A stretch of DNA of 64,000 nt from Rattus norvegicus (Eukaryota; Chordata; Mammalia; Rodentia; Muridae): NCBI RefSeq assembly GCF_036323735.1, contig NC_086040.1, forward strand, positions 496,001 to 560,000, given 5' to 3'. Numbering within the stretch: position 1 is the stretch's first letter; each line of letters opens with the position of its first letter. Position numbers and translations under genes: made by a program. The notes beneath the pieces were generated by a model. The model was given only the letters and a program-made list of their open reading frames with translations, had not been told where the DNA came from and ran no database searches. This document shows, piece by piece, positions 34,560 through 45,829 of the stretch.

Positions 34560-35635
34560 AGCCCACCAAGGCTCAGGACACATTTTTTCAGAGTAGAGAA
34601 TACAGTAGTGTGTTTCTGTTGTATTTGTCTGAGTGTCTGTGCGTGATTACCTGCATGTGGAGTGTGTGTGTGTCAGTGTGTATCTGCAAATAATTGAGTC
34701 TCAAATGCACTTTAGCAACATGCCAGCAACAACTGTTGGTTGTATTGAAATAATCCTAATAACAATATTTTTAGTATTACTACATAGGAAATTTGTACAA
34801 ACGAGCTTTATGATGCATGTATATGACAAAGAGAGAAAGAAAACTTCCTTGAGATATTTGTTGAGTTTTAGGTTTTGTAGCTTTCAATTCTAAAACTCAG
34901 CATTACTACTGTTTTTGTTTTTGGTTTTTCTTTGTCCCATGGTGTAGATCTTTATAGTGGGCTATTGCCCTGGACAGACTGATTCTTTTTCTTCATGCTA
35001 CCTCGCTTACTGGACTAGGATACAATTGATTGTTTTCCTACTTATCTTTGACCCTCTCTACCACTTGTACATGCTTGTTTATTTCTCAGTTAGTCCATCA
35101 TAAATATCATGTATGCTACAGGGCAAAAAGAACGGCTTAGTATGCTCATTGTTGTATCTTAATGCTTGTTGAGAAGAAATGACCAAAGAGAAAGTTGTAT
35201 GTTTTTAAGGAGTGTAAAAGTGCAGTCTCTACATTTACAATCCACAGGGGTTTTGGTTGACAATATGTAGGTTTGTGTGGTGGCTTCAAAGTAGATTAGT
35301 TGGGCTGGACGTGGAAGGTCCTGAGGGAGGAGGGATGAATATTTTCTGACACACTTTAAATACTAAAATCTTTGTTACAAACACAATTTGGATACTAGCT
35401 TTTACCCCTTACACTTTATATCTTGACTTCTGTCTCTGTCTGTCTCTGTCTCTCTGTTTCTGTCTCTATCTCTGTCTCTCTCATCTCATCTCTGACTTCC
35501 TGGTTGCAATTCTAATTCTTCCACTACATTCAGCATTTCAGATCTTCACTTTCAGTGTTCAGCCCTACAGCCTGAGGACATATTAATCTCTGGAGAAGGG
35601 AGAGCTTTGGGAGCAGTGACAGTTGTCTAGATAGC
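34560..35635. promoter_or_regulatory. Sry 5' flank
   Basis: About 1.1 kb between arm B and the Sry start. It contains a polypyrimidine CTGTCTCT tract at about 35430-35490 and AT-rich DNA. No TATA box is placed with certainty and no open frame of note is seen. Treated as the proximal Sry upstream region only because of its position. Confidence 0.4.
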
Positions 35636-36148
35636 ATGGAGGGCCATGTCAAGCGCCCCATGAATGCATTTATGGTGTGGTCCCGTGGAGAGAGGCGCAA
35701 GTTGGCTCAACAGAATCCCAGCATGCAGAATTCAGAGATCAGCAAGCAGCTGGGATATCAGTGGAAAAGCCTTACAGAAGCCGAAAAAAGGCCCTTTTTC
35801 CAGGAGGCGCAGAGACTGAAGACCCTACACAGAGAGAAATATCCAAACTATAAATATCAGACTCATCGAAGGGTTAAAGTGCCACAGAGGAGTTATACTT
35901 TGCAGCGTGAAGTTGCCTCAACAAAACTGTACAACCTGTTGCAATGGGACAACAACCTACACACTATCATATACGGACAGGACTGGGCTAGAGCTGCACA
36001 CCAGTCCTCCAAGAACCAGAAAAGCATTTATTTACAGCCTGTGGACATCCCCACTGGATACCCACTACAGCAGAAACAGCAGCACCAGCAGCAGCAGCAC
36101 GTGCACCTGCAGCAGCAGCAGCAGCAGCAGCAGCACCAGTTCCACTAG
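35636..36148 (+). CDS. Sry: Sry, testis-determining HMG-box transcription factor (single exon, 170 aa)
   Basis: Sry is the Y-linked switch for testis formation; its HMG box binds and bends DNA in the nucleus of pre-Sertoli cells. The 170-codon frame begins ATAGCATGG (A at -3, G at +4: good initiation context). The HMG box starts at residue 4: HVKRPMNAFMVWSRGERRK, then NSEISKQLGYQWKSLTEAEK and REKYPNYKY, ending near residue 80, with Met13 at the intercalating-wedge position and basic clusters at both ends acting as nuclear-import signals. A bridge region (STKLYNLLQWDNNLHTI, VDIPTGYPL) follows the mouse order, then a short CAG-encoded glutamine tail (residues about 145-168), much shorter than the long mouse Gln/His tail. 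Residue 76 is Thr where mouse, as I recall it, has Pro. Single exon, no frame break. Rats carry several near-identical Sry copies, so which copy this is cannot be settled from the window alone. Confidence 0.97.
   Translation: MEGHVKRPMNAFMVWSRGERRKLAQQNPSMQNSEISKQLGYQWKSLTEAEKRPFFQEAQRLKTLHREKYPNYKYQTHRRVKVPQRSYTLQREVASTKLYNLLQWDNNLHTIIYGQDWARAAHQSSKNQKSIYLQPVDIPTGYPLQQKQQHQQQQHVHLQQQQQQQQHQFH
36067..36146 (+). repeat. CAG repeat within the Sry C-terminus
   Basis: CAGCAGAAACAGCAGCACCA and following CAG units encode an interrupted polyglutamine tract (Q with K, H and V-H-L). The tract continues three CAG-like units past the stop codon. Confidence 0.95.
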
Positions 36149-36362
36149 CAGCAGCTAACCTACTTACTGTCCGCTGATATCACTGGTGACCCTACACCAT
36201 AGCAGGAGCACCTCAGCAAAGCCCTGTGATAGGTAATCTCATGATACTGGCTCTGCTCCTACCTATCCCAACACTCCCCTTGCTGTAATTTACAGCTTGA
36301 GATTCCTACTTGGTTTGGATACTGAGTTCCCTCTGGTTGTAATAAAGGTCCTGCTCCCCTTT
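36149..36362 (+). terminator. Sry: Sry 3' UTR and poly(A) signal
   Basis: A canonical AATAAA lies at 36341-36346, 193 bp after the stop, followed by CTGCTCCCC and a T-run/GT-rich stretch (GGTGGGGGTGTGGGG) typical of a downstream cleavage element. Confidence 0.7.
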
Positions 36363-36369
36363 TTTTTTC

Positions 36370-37400
36370 TGGTGGGGGTGTGGGGGAGGAGACCAAAATG
36401 TGTGTAAGGATGTGTAGTGTGTAAGAAAGGAGAATGCTTAGAAGGGCTTACTACATACTTTTTGTTTAACAGCGTACTACTCGCATTCTTATGGCATTTA
36501 ATCGATGGAAGAAACTAGGTTTAGACTCATAATGAATTTATCTGTACTGCCAGCTCAAAGGCAGCAAACAGCTTTAGAGCCAATACAGCTTGACATGCTA
36601 AAGTGGGAGGTGGGAGAGGGGAAGGTGGAGTTTTAAAGGAAACATCAGAAGGGTACACACTACAAATATCCAGCTGGGCAAGGAAATTCTTTTCATTCCT
36701 GTTTGATAGGAATAAAGGACTATTTCAATCCCTTTCCCACAGATAAGAAGGTGTTACAGGAACAGAGGCAGCTGTTAATTCTTCCCAGCCCATTGTTCTA
36801 TTCTTTTCTTAAACTCCAGACAGTAGGATCTTGCAGGCATTCCAATGCAAAGGTCAAGGGACTTTACTGGATGCCTGGATGCATATTAAAGTTCTTTAGC
36901 CACCAAGGGGAACATATGTAAATTATCACTTAGGTTGAGTATTCTAATGACTAGGATACAGTAGTTCATTTCTGAGCAGGCAAAAACACAGTGCCCTCAG
37001 GTCTGGGCTGGCTGTCCTGTCCTTTCAGCATCACCATGGAAACCATTGTCTATCTGTAAGTGGTCAGTACTCATCTCTGAAAAACATACATAATGCTGTA
37101 AAAACACTGGCTGTGCCCCTTTAGCATGCAAAGTACTCCTTTGTAGATCAGACACATCTATCTGTTTATCAGGGTCTCTCTCTCCAGCACACAAAACTAC
37201 ATCATATATGACTTCTGTCACTGTGTGTGCTTGCGTGTGCACGTGCGTGCCAGTGTGCATGGGTTTGTCTTTTTCACTTCTCCTTCACACTATGATAAAC
37301 CCAGTTGTTCTGTAAACTCTTCTCTCTGTAACATCGTTTGATAAAATAAGCATTTATACAAGTTCATGCACAGGAAGTCACATTCTGCTTCTCTTTTACC
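36370..37400. other. Sry downstream flank; nothing recognised
   Basis: No exon or named repeat identified. Confidence 0.45.
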
Positions 37401-37404
37401 TATC

Positions 37405-38885
37405 TTTAAAGAATAAACAGTTTTATTCACAAAATTTTTGTATAAAAGCAGTACAGACAAAGCTATGTTTTCCAGGACCGGGTAAGAATCAGAAACAAAA
37501 TGTACAAAGCACCAAGTTACATAGGCAAGCTAAGTGGACACTTAGCCTGCAGGTAACACTCCCCATATACAAAGTGATGCAAAATGGACTACTACAAAAG
37601 GTGAAGGGAAGGGGAAGTATAAGTGGCCATTTACCCATTAGCTCACCCGCCAGATTTTTAAGCTAAAGAATGGTTCAAAGTTACAAACTCTTACAAGCAA
37701 GCTTAAAACAGAATACAGCAACCCCTGCCATAGCTTCTTTAAGAAAGCTCAAGGAACCAGGCATAGGTTTGTCTATACCAAGTTTCATACCCAGAGCTTC
37801 AGTTAGCCTCTTCCAGTTTCATCACATTATTCTCCCACAGTGTTTCTCTCATACAAACTGTTCCCCGTAAGCTCTTGAATCGACTATGTAACCCTAAGGC
37901 ATAGGTCGGAAGGAAAGAGCAGCCCATGGAGCTTCAATTGTGATATCTTACACACTAAGTAAATACAATACAGTGTATTACCTGATGTATTGAACTCTTT
38001 GAAACAAACTACTGTTCTACAGGACCGTAAAACCTTTGAGCTTTAATTGATTTTCAAACCATTTAGTGTTCACACTAACTAACTTACATGTATTGTTTCT
38101 GTAAATCAGTTAAAAGACTGTTCTCCAGAATTCAGTGGATTAGTTAGTTGACACTACTGGACCTCTAAGTCAGGGCATGCTTCAGCACATTTCAATGCCA
38201 ACACTCAATAAGGGTTTATGTCTTTGGGTAGACTTCTAATATAAATGAATGCAAATATATCTACTCAATGGGTGCTTATTAATCTTTCGCTGGAGAGTTT
38301 CTGCATGTGTTCCCCGTGTCTTTTGTCTTTTGTTTCTCCATTGTGTGGATTATAAGCAAAGAGCCGTAGATACAGGCCAAGGACCTCATGGATCCTATGG
38401 CAGTCCACAGGCTTCCTCTTTCTCACCTGGACCTATTTGCTTCTTATCTTCCTCCTTTTCTCTCTCTTCCTTTTCCACTACCTCCTCCTCCTTCCTCCTC
38501 TTCCTCCTCACTCTCCTTCATCTTTGTGCACAGGAGTATCCTTGTGCAAGAAAGCTTTGTAGTTAGTTGCAGCTTGAATTTCGTAAGCAGTGCTCTGCCT
38601 AAGATTTAGAGTCCTTTTCTCCAAAATGTTCACCCCACTATCAGCTTAGAGGTCAGTACTGGGATTGGTGGCTATTCTTGGAGAACTCATGAGATTCATT
38701 CTTTTGTTAGATGCCACCCCCATCCCTCTGCCTGTTACTTTTTCATGGCATACCAAGGAGTCCAAACGAAGGCACTGATCACTGCACCGATATCTGGGAG
38801 AAACTTGTACAACGATGGTGAACGTGGGGTTTACAGTCCTGAAACACTTTGTTCGGTCCTCCAACTTTTAAAGTAAGTTGTATAG
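37405..38885 (-). pseudogene. Minus-strand 3'-end-like segment: short coding end plus long 3' UTR with AATAAA
   Basis: A minus-strand frame (38864-38646, open further upstream to about 38875) reads CFRTVNPTFTIVVQVSPRYR, then CSDQCLRLDSLVCHEKV and ends NPSTDL-stop. It is followed by about 1.2 kb of AT-rich, 3' UTR-like sequence and a canonical AATAAA at 37426-37421 (minus). The layout suggests the last exon of a gene or a retrocopy; no poly-T stretch marks a retrocopy tail on the + strand at 37400. I do not recognise the protein. Confidence that it is a real gene end is low. Confidence 0.25.
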
Positions 38886-38889
38886 CAAA

Positions 38890-39285
38890 AGGGGAGTTGC
38901 AAGCAAATTGCATGAGATTTCACTGAAAATCTAAACTAGACAGGGAAAACTATAAGTAAATAAACACCAAAACTATAAATAAGTAAATACTAAGTATCCT
39001 TGTTCTTTTTGTTTTGTTATGTTTTTCCACAAAGTATATTGAAACTCTGGAATTGTGACAAGAAGTATTATTTTGGCTTTATGTCCAAGGTTTCAAAGCA
39101 CTTAATGACACAAACTGTAAAATTAAACTGCTGTTAGCTAATTTTGTTTAACTAAAGAAGTTTCTTTTATCTCTGAAATAAGCAGTTTTTGGTCCCTGGA
39201 TATTAACTTCCTACTGACCAGGGACTGTGAGATCCTTTGTTCTCTGATAATTGAAATTCAAAACAAAGACAATCAACATTACAAA

Positions 39286-39330
<45 letters not shown>

Positions 39331-40045
39331 ATTAGAAAAAGAATTTCCTGAGAGACTGTTCTTCTAGGAACCAAGCTTAGTTAGCACCTGGCTTTCAGAC
39401 ATCAACAGTTACTTGTTACAAAGGTAAGGGAAAACTCACCCAAATGAAGTCTAAACACTACTGAGCCAGAACCACAAATTCTGATTGTCATTCTTGTCAA
39501 TTACTCATCTTTACAAGTAGTTCAAATGCCAGTAATAAAGGATTTCTGAAATGTTATTGATGGCAAACTTTGATTTCCAAATACAGCAAGGCTGAGAAAG
39601 AAAACCATAAGGGGCATAGCCAAGCCAGCTTAGGGTATTGGTGGTGGGAGGCCAAGTAGGGAACTGGCTCAGACTGCATGTGAGGGGAGCAGGGTCAGGG
39701 AGCCTGAGGTGGCCAGTGGCAATTTGTGGGTGGACAGGTGGCGGCAGCCCAGACCATCTGAGACAGCATTTGGTTCAGTTTTTGTTTTTCTGGGAATGTC
39801 CTTCTATGTCACTCTGTGTGTGTATTCTGTTTGTGCTTTTTGTCCTCTCCTACAAATTTTTCTTTAATTCCTAGGACGGGGCAGGCACAAAGCATTCCAC
39901 TGGGGCTGATCCTGAACCATTTTAGGACCTCACAGAGTCACAGAAGACTTGGGTCTGGTTGTTTATGATGTGTTTATGAAAAGATAAAGAGTGGGGATAT
40001 GTTCTATGGAGGTGTGGTGAGGTATAGGGGAAAGGGGTGCCTCTG
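38890..40045. other. AT-rich intergenic; (CA)n at 39287-39329
   Basis: One clean CA microsatellite; otherwise no exon or named repeat recognised. Confidence 0.5.
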
Positions 40046-40049
40046 CAGG

Positions 40050-40560
40050 CCCATGCTGAGACATCCCTTCCCCTGAGGAACCAACCCAGGATAATACAGT
40101 ATAGTATAAAGTTTATCCAGGGCATGGGGAGAGGAGTTAAGAGGGTAGTAGAGGCACAGGAGAGAGGGAGAGTGGGAGAGAGAGGGTGAGTGGGAGGGAG
40201 AGGGAGACAGAGGGGGAGGAGGAGGAGGAGAGGGAGGGACAAAGGGAGTGAGGGAGAGGGAGGGAGGGAGAGAGAGAGGGGGAGGGGGAGGGAGAGGGAG
40301 GGGGAGAGGTGGAGGGAGAAGGAGTAGAGGAGTAGAGAAGTAGAGAGGCAGAGAGGCCAGCTGTGAGCATGTGGAGGTGGAGGGGAGGGAATGGGGGGAG
40401 AAGGGACAAGGGAAAGAGTTGGTAAGAAAGCAAGAGGGAGGAAGAGAACAAGAGAGTGAGGAGGGGAAGCATCCCCTTTTATATAGTCAGGCATACCTGA
40501 CTCTTGTTGCCAGGTAACCTATGGGGTGGAGCTTAGACAGAATGCTAACATTCCCCTGTT
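40050..40560 (-). mobile_element. LTR-like unit with internal GA expansion (copy 1)
   Basis: On + it runs from TATAAAGTTTATCCAGGGCA through a GA-rich tract (about 40130-40470) to CCCCTTTTATATAGTCAGGC, TTGTTGCCAGGTAACCTATG and GGTGGAGCTTAGACAGAATG. The same ending occurs at 46000-46235. On the minus strand this gives a GC block, a TATAAAAGGGG promoter-like box and an ATAAACTTTATAC 3' signal-like end, as in an LTR. Element family not certain. Confidence 0.5.
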
Positions 40561-40884
40561 TGGGTTTAATAAAAAAAGAAAAATTCAAAAGAGATGATGG
40601 TGAAGCAGGAATAGGGTTGTCATTGTTGTGATCTCTACTTCCTGTTTGCTTTACAGCCATATGTCTCTAGGGAACCTAGAAAAGTGGGCATGGGGATGTT
40701 TGTCCAGTCTTAGAGTTGGCTGTTTCCTTGTTGTCCAGGGTCTGTTGAACCGTCTGTGGATAGGTGAGAAGGAACAGGTCCAATCGAAGCGTCTGTGTCT
40801 GTGAGGGGACAGTTCAGCATCTGGAGGTTGCTTCTCTGGAGCTGTCCTAGATGTACTAAGTGTCTGGACTTGGCAAGATGCTGG

Positions 40885-40885
<1 letters not shown>

Positions 40886-40947
<62 letters not shown>

Positions 40948-40950
40948 TAT
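40886..40950. repeat. (AC)n(AT)n compound microsatellite
   Basis: ACACACAC run to 40931, then TATATATA to about 40950. Confidence 0.97.
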
Positions 40951-41192
40951 AGGCAGAGAATAAGATTAAGTGTATTTGGGAGAAAAGTAAATTTTTCTTA
41001 GATGTACATTTGAAACCCAGAGGAATCCCACCCTTTGGAATAGGTAGTAAGTGGGAACATTAGACAGATAGACAGATTACCCAGATTATCTGGGTGGAGT
41101 CTATTTGGTCCATAAGGGATAGATCTGAGTGGGTTTCCTGTAGTTTACAAGTTTACAAAAGAGATAACAACAAAAGTTAATTTAACAACATG

Positions 41193-41382
41193 GGGCTGGA
41201 GAGGTGGCCCAGAGGTTAAGAGAACTGACTGTTCTTCCCAAGATCCTGAGTTCAAATCCCAGCAACCACATGGTGGCACACAACCATCTGAAATGAGATC
41301 TAATGCCCTCTTCTGGTGTGTCTGAAGACAGAGACAGTGTAATCGCATATATAAATAAAATAATCCTTAAAAAAAAAAAGAG
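41193..41382 (+). mobile_element. B2 SINE, sense
   Basis: GGGCTGGAGAGGTGGCCCAG head, AACCACATGGTGGCACACAA and ACCATCTGAAATGAGATCTA body, TCTTCTGGTGTGTCTGAAGA and an A-rich tail. Flanked by TTAACAACATG / TTAACGACATG target-site duplications (41182 and 41383). Confidence 0.95.
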
Positions 41383-41489
41383 TTAACGACATGAACATTC
41401 TTTAAGATAATCTGTTTGTGGAACAGAAGGAATAAGAATTTGCGATTATACAGTTAGATCCATGTAGTGAAAAGTTTAACAAGAAGAGG

Positions 41490-42780
41490 AAATACGGGGC
41501 TGCTGCTCAGGGACTACTGGCAGCTATGGCAGCTAGAGCCCGAGCCTCTTGCACCGGAAGCGGTCCCCCAGCAACCTACCCCCGCCCTGCGGCGCAGGCC
41601 AGCCCGAGCCTTCTTGGCTTGGCATCTCCTCCAGGGCCGCCAAGCACCTCTGAAGAGCCATGTTCCAGGCTGCTGGAGCCGCCCAGGCCACCTTGTCTCA
41701 TGAAGCCAAAGGCAGCAGTGGCAACAGCACGGTGCAGCTATCTAAGTCCTTTAGCTTGCAGACTCAGGTGAAGGAGACCTGTGCAGCCTGCCAGAAGACT
41801 GTGTACCCTATGGAGCGGCTGGTGGCAGACAAGCTCATTTTCCACAACTCCAGTTTCTGTTGCGAACACTGCCGCACCAAATTCAGCCTGGGCAGTTATG
41901 CTGCAATGCACGTGCATTTTACTGCAAACCTCACTTTCAGCAGCTGTTTAAGAGCAAAGGCAACTAAGATGAGGGGTTTGGTCCAAAACACCACGTGGAG
42001 CTCTGGGCCCACGAGGAGGTGGGCTGAGGCACCAAGACAGCCTGAGACCCCTTTAACATCCATTCTCTCCCAGCACATGGCCTACAGCTGGGCAATGGGA
42101 AGGACTTGGGCTTGGGGGAGCAGGGTGGGAAAGGATGAGGCTCCCTCAGACAGGTTTCAGGCATAAGGCTCTGCTCCAGGATTCCTTGCCTTTCCTTGTA
42201 GGATGTTGGCAGTGGGAACCAGAATTGGAGTTTTCACCATACTGCTCCCTTTAACCCGTGTCTCCCTGGGAGGCCCACAAGTCCAGCTTCCCTATTTAGG
42301 TGCCTTTTCTCCAGCAAGGTGTCAGCATGCCCTCCTCAGGGTTCCAAGCTCCCTCACTGCCACCTGGGCCTCGTGTACCCCCTTGTCTCCCCAGCTACCT
42401 CTGCCCCTTAGCCTGGTTGTGAGCCACAGAGACTGGAAGAGGGAGAGTGCCATCTGCTGGGCCTCATAGATGCCACCTCGCTGGTGGGGGGAGGCCAGGG
42501 GGAGAGGGAAGACAGCCTGCAGCCTTGGGGGTCTAGGGGTCCCTTGTATCACAAAGCTAAAGCTCTTCCTAGAGCCTCAGCTGACCGGGTTGGCAATAGC
42601 TATGCTCCCCCTCTGTTGTGCTGTTGACTGTTGTGATCAACCCTGGTTTAAAAATGTTTAAACTGGGGGCTGGGGATTTAGCTCAGTGGTAGAGCGCTTA
42701 CCTAGGAAGCGCAAGGCCCTGGGTTCGGTCCCCAGCTCCGAAAAAAAGAACCAAAAAAAAAAAAATGTTTAAACTGAAAA
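41490..42780 (+). pseudogene. Limd2-ps: Processed Limd2 (LIM domain containing 2) pseudogene
   Basis: From ATG at 41660 the frame reads MFQAAGAAQATLSHEAKGSS and KETCAACQKTVYPMERLVAD, which I recognise as LIMD2, a short (about 127-128 aa) single-LIM protein. It is intronless here, preceded by GC-rich 5' UTR-like sequence and followed by a long 3' UTR, so it is a retrocopy. Damage: the zinc ligand expected at residue 65 is Ser; the frame is lost after AAMH (about 41911) by a one-base deletion; and downstream the original frame has TAA in GGCAACTAAGATGAG. The open frame to 42166 is therefore a frameshifted read-through. The tail has been hit by an ID element (42666-42760). Confidence 0.85.
42666..42760 (+). 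mobile_element. ID SINE, sense, in the tail of the Limd2 retrocopy
   Basis: GGGGCTGGGGATTTAGCTCA, then GTGGTAGAGCGCTTACC, GGGTTCGGTCCCCAGC and an A-rich tail. Perfect 16-bp target-site duplication AAAAATGTTTAAACTG at 42650-42665 and 42761-42776. A near-consensus copy with a perfect duplication is a recent insertion. Confidence 0.98.
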
Positions 42781-43900
42781 CAAAAAAGGGGGGGGGGGAT
42801 ATGAAACATTTAATCAACGGGATCCAGGTTTAGATAAGGAAACAACCAATTCCATCTGTGAAGGCTTACGGCTGAACTAGTCGCTAGAAACTGAGTTTAG
42901 AGTCTGTGTCCTAGTTGTTAAGCTACAGCTACCTTAGCTGTCAATGTAGTCAGAAATCTGGGAATAGCTTATAATCTAGCAGTCATATGTTATTTAAAAC
43001 ATGACAGAGTGTACTACCCAACAGTTCCCTAAGGTCTCCATGGCAACTTGGGCAGACTCAGTCTGGCTTTGGAGCCCAGAAGACACAGAGCTTTTTCTCT
43101 GTGTAATGGATAGGTGTGACATGAGATTTTTGACTTACCTTAATTTAGATAAATCATTTGACTCTAAGGGTATCCAGTTTTGTACACTGTGTTTCTCAGT
43201 GGCTATCATATCACAATCCAAGCAGACTCTTGAAGCTGTGTTCATATCTTCTGAAACCTTTTGGGGCAAACTGTTAGAGATTTCAGAAGATTCTGTCTCA
43301 TAAACTTAAATATATTAATAATTAGCAGATTTCTAACAAGATCGGGGGCTATATTGCCTAGTAATATCTGAATAGAGCATACCATAATTTAAAGGCAGTA
43401 GCAAAAATCCTATCAGACAGGATAAGAATGAAAGTCATAATACGGAACTTTGACAGGTTTTGTAGGTAGAGAAAAGGAATAAGAAAGTTGTGCTGTGAGG
43501 GAGAGAGTGATGGAACTGAACACAGGCCAGTCTTGGTAATGGCTAGTCTGTGGAGCTAGGTAGGGACAGGAGTGGGCACACGCATGCATGCATACACGCA
43601 TGCACATAGTTGAGGTAGAGGGCAGCCGAGAGGTTGGTTCTTTGGTTCTGCGGTGCACGCTCCTAGTTCCACCTGGCATGTGGGCAGAGTTTCCACCTGG
43701 CATCTGCAAGCCCCTGACCACTGTTTCAGGCCCAGCCCTGGTTGGGGTGGGGGACAAGGAGGACTCAAAGTAGCCTGTTTCCCATCCCAGCAATGAGTAT
43801 GCTATTATTGCGGTGGGTGACAAACAGATTATGAAAGGGGACAGGGCGAAAGCTGGATTTTTTTTCTTTTGAGCCTGCTGTGGGCAGAGAGCAGGAGCAG
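42780..43900. other. Intergenic, nothing recognised
   Basis: Contains a G-run (42788-42798) and a CATGCATG-rich patch near 43580-43605. No gene seen. Confidence 0.45.
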
Positions 43901-43917
43901 AGTCCCAAACACACATA

Positions 43918-45822
43918 CACACGCAGGACACACAGACAGAGACAGAGAGAGGGAGAGAGAGACAGAGAGGGAGACAGAAAGAGAGAGTCATGGAGAGAGA
44001 CAGAGAGACTGAGAGTCAGAGAGAGAGAGACACAGAGAGAGAGAGAGAGAGAGACAGAGAGAGAGTCAGAGGGAGACAGAGACAAAGATAGAGAGATAGA
44101 GAGAGTCAGAGAGGAGAGACAGAAGGACAGAGAGGCAGACAGAGAGAGAAAGAGAGACAGAGAGATAGACAGCGGAGAAACAGAGAAAGACAGAAAGACA
44201 GAGGCAGAGTGACAGAGAGAGACAGACAGAGAGTCAGAGAGACTGAGGAGAAAGAGAAAGACAGAGAGAGACAGAGAGACAGACACAGAGAGACAGACAG
44301 AGACAGACAGAGAGACAGACAAACAGAGAGACAGAGAGAAATAGAGAGATAGAGAGATAGAGACAGAGAAAGAGAGAGCGAGAAAGAGAAATAGAGAAAG
44401 CAACATAGAGACAGAGAGAATCCGTGAGAGACAGAGAACGAGAGAGACACAGACAGAGAGAGAATAGAGACAGACAGAGAGACAGAGAAATAGAGAGTCA
44501 AAGAAAGACAGAGAGGGAGAGACAGAGGGAGACAGAGAGAGAAAGAGAGAGATACAGAGAGAGACAGAAAGACAGAGAAAGAGAAAGACAGGGAGACAGA
44601 GACCATGAGAGACAGAGACAGAGAGAGACATAGTCAGAGAGACAGACAGACACAGAGACAGAGAGACAGACAGATACAGACAGAGAGACAGAGAGAGAAA
44701 TAGAGAGATAGAGAGATAGAGAGAGTCAGAGAGGAGAGACAGAGGGACAGAGAGGCAGACAGAGAGAGAAAGAGAGACAGAGAGATAGACAGAGGAGAAA
44801 CAGAGAAAGACAGAAAGACAGAGGCAGAGTGACAGAGATAGATAGACAGAGAGTCAGAGAGACTGAGGAGAAAGAGAAAGACAGAGAGAGACAGAGAGAC
44901 AGAGGCAGAGAGACAGACAGAGACAGACAGAGAGACAGACAAACGGAGAGACAGAGAGAGAAATAGAGATAGAGAAATAGAGACAGAGAGAAAGAGAGAG
45001 AGAAAGAGAAATAGAGAAAGCAAGAGACAGAGAAAGTCCATGAGAGACAGAGACCGAGAGAGACACGGAGAGAGAGAATAGAGACAGACAGAGAGACAGA
45101 GAAATAGAGAGACAAAGAAAGACAGAGAGAGAGACAGAGGGAGACAGAGAGAGAGAAAGAGAGAGATACAGAGAGAGACAGAGTAACAGAGAAAGAGAAA
45201 GACAGGGAGACAGAGAAAGCAAGAGAGAGCCAGAAACAGAGAGAATAGAGACAGAGACATAGAGAGACAGACAGATGGAGACACACAGAGAGAAAGAGAG
45301 AGACAGAAGGAGAAAGAGAGAGACAGAGAGACACAGAGAAAGACAGAGAGAAAGAGAGAGACAGAGAAAGAGAAATAGAGAAAACAAGAGACAGAGAGAG
45401 ACCATGAGAGACAGAGGCAGAGAGAGACAGAGGCAGAGAGAATAGAAACAGAGAGACAGAGAGAGAAATACAGAGACAGAGAAATAGAGAGACAGAGAGA
45501 CACACACAGAGAGAGAAGGAGAGACAGAAGGAGAAAGAGAGACAGAGAGACAGAGAAAGAGAGACAGAGAGAATAGAGTCAGACAGAGACATAGACAGAC
45601 AGATGGAGACACAGAGGGAAAGAGAGCGAGACAGAAGGAGAGAGACAGAGAGACAGAGAAATAGAGAGACAGAGAAAGCAAGAGAGATAGAGACAGAGAG
45701 AACAGAGAAAGACAGAGACATAGACAGACAGATGGAGACACGGAAAGAGAAAGAGAGCAAGACAGAAGGAGAAAGAGAGAGAGAGAGATAGGGAGAGAGA
45801 GACAGAGAGCTAGCGAGCACTG
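43918..45822. repeat. GACAGA/GAGA purine satellite-like array, about 1.9 kb, with higher-order period
   Basis: Almost pure A/G with regular C and rare T (GAGAGACAGAGAGA units). A higher-order copy is visible: AGCGGAGAAACAGAGAAAG at 44171 recurs as AGAGGAGAAACAGAGAAAG at 44791, with matching flanks over about 240 bp, giving a period of about 620 bp. A second sub-array carries AGACAGACAGATGGAGACAC at about 45267, 45594 and 45723. All 160-370-codon minus-strand frames here are Ser/Leu/Cys/Val low complexity. Confidence 0.95.
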
Positions 45823-45829
45823 GAACACT

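Noticed and set aside
35907..36158. 83-codon + frame ending in Ser repeats
   Set aside because: Shadow of Sry in another frame; the Ser run is the CAG tract read out of frame.
41526..42166. 81- and 168-codon frames as a working LIM protein gene
   Set aside because: Intronless Limd2 copy with a lost zinc ligand, frameshift and in-frame stop; the remaining open frame is read-through.
42666..42740. tRNA-Ala-like sequence as a tRNA gene (also 51556, and antisense at 8124, 56201, 62367)
   Set aside because: A and B boxes are present, but the A-rich tail, target-site duplications and missing acceptor pairing identify ID SINEs.
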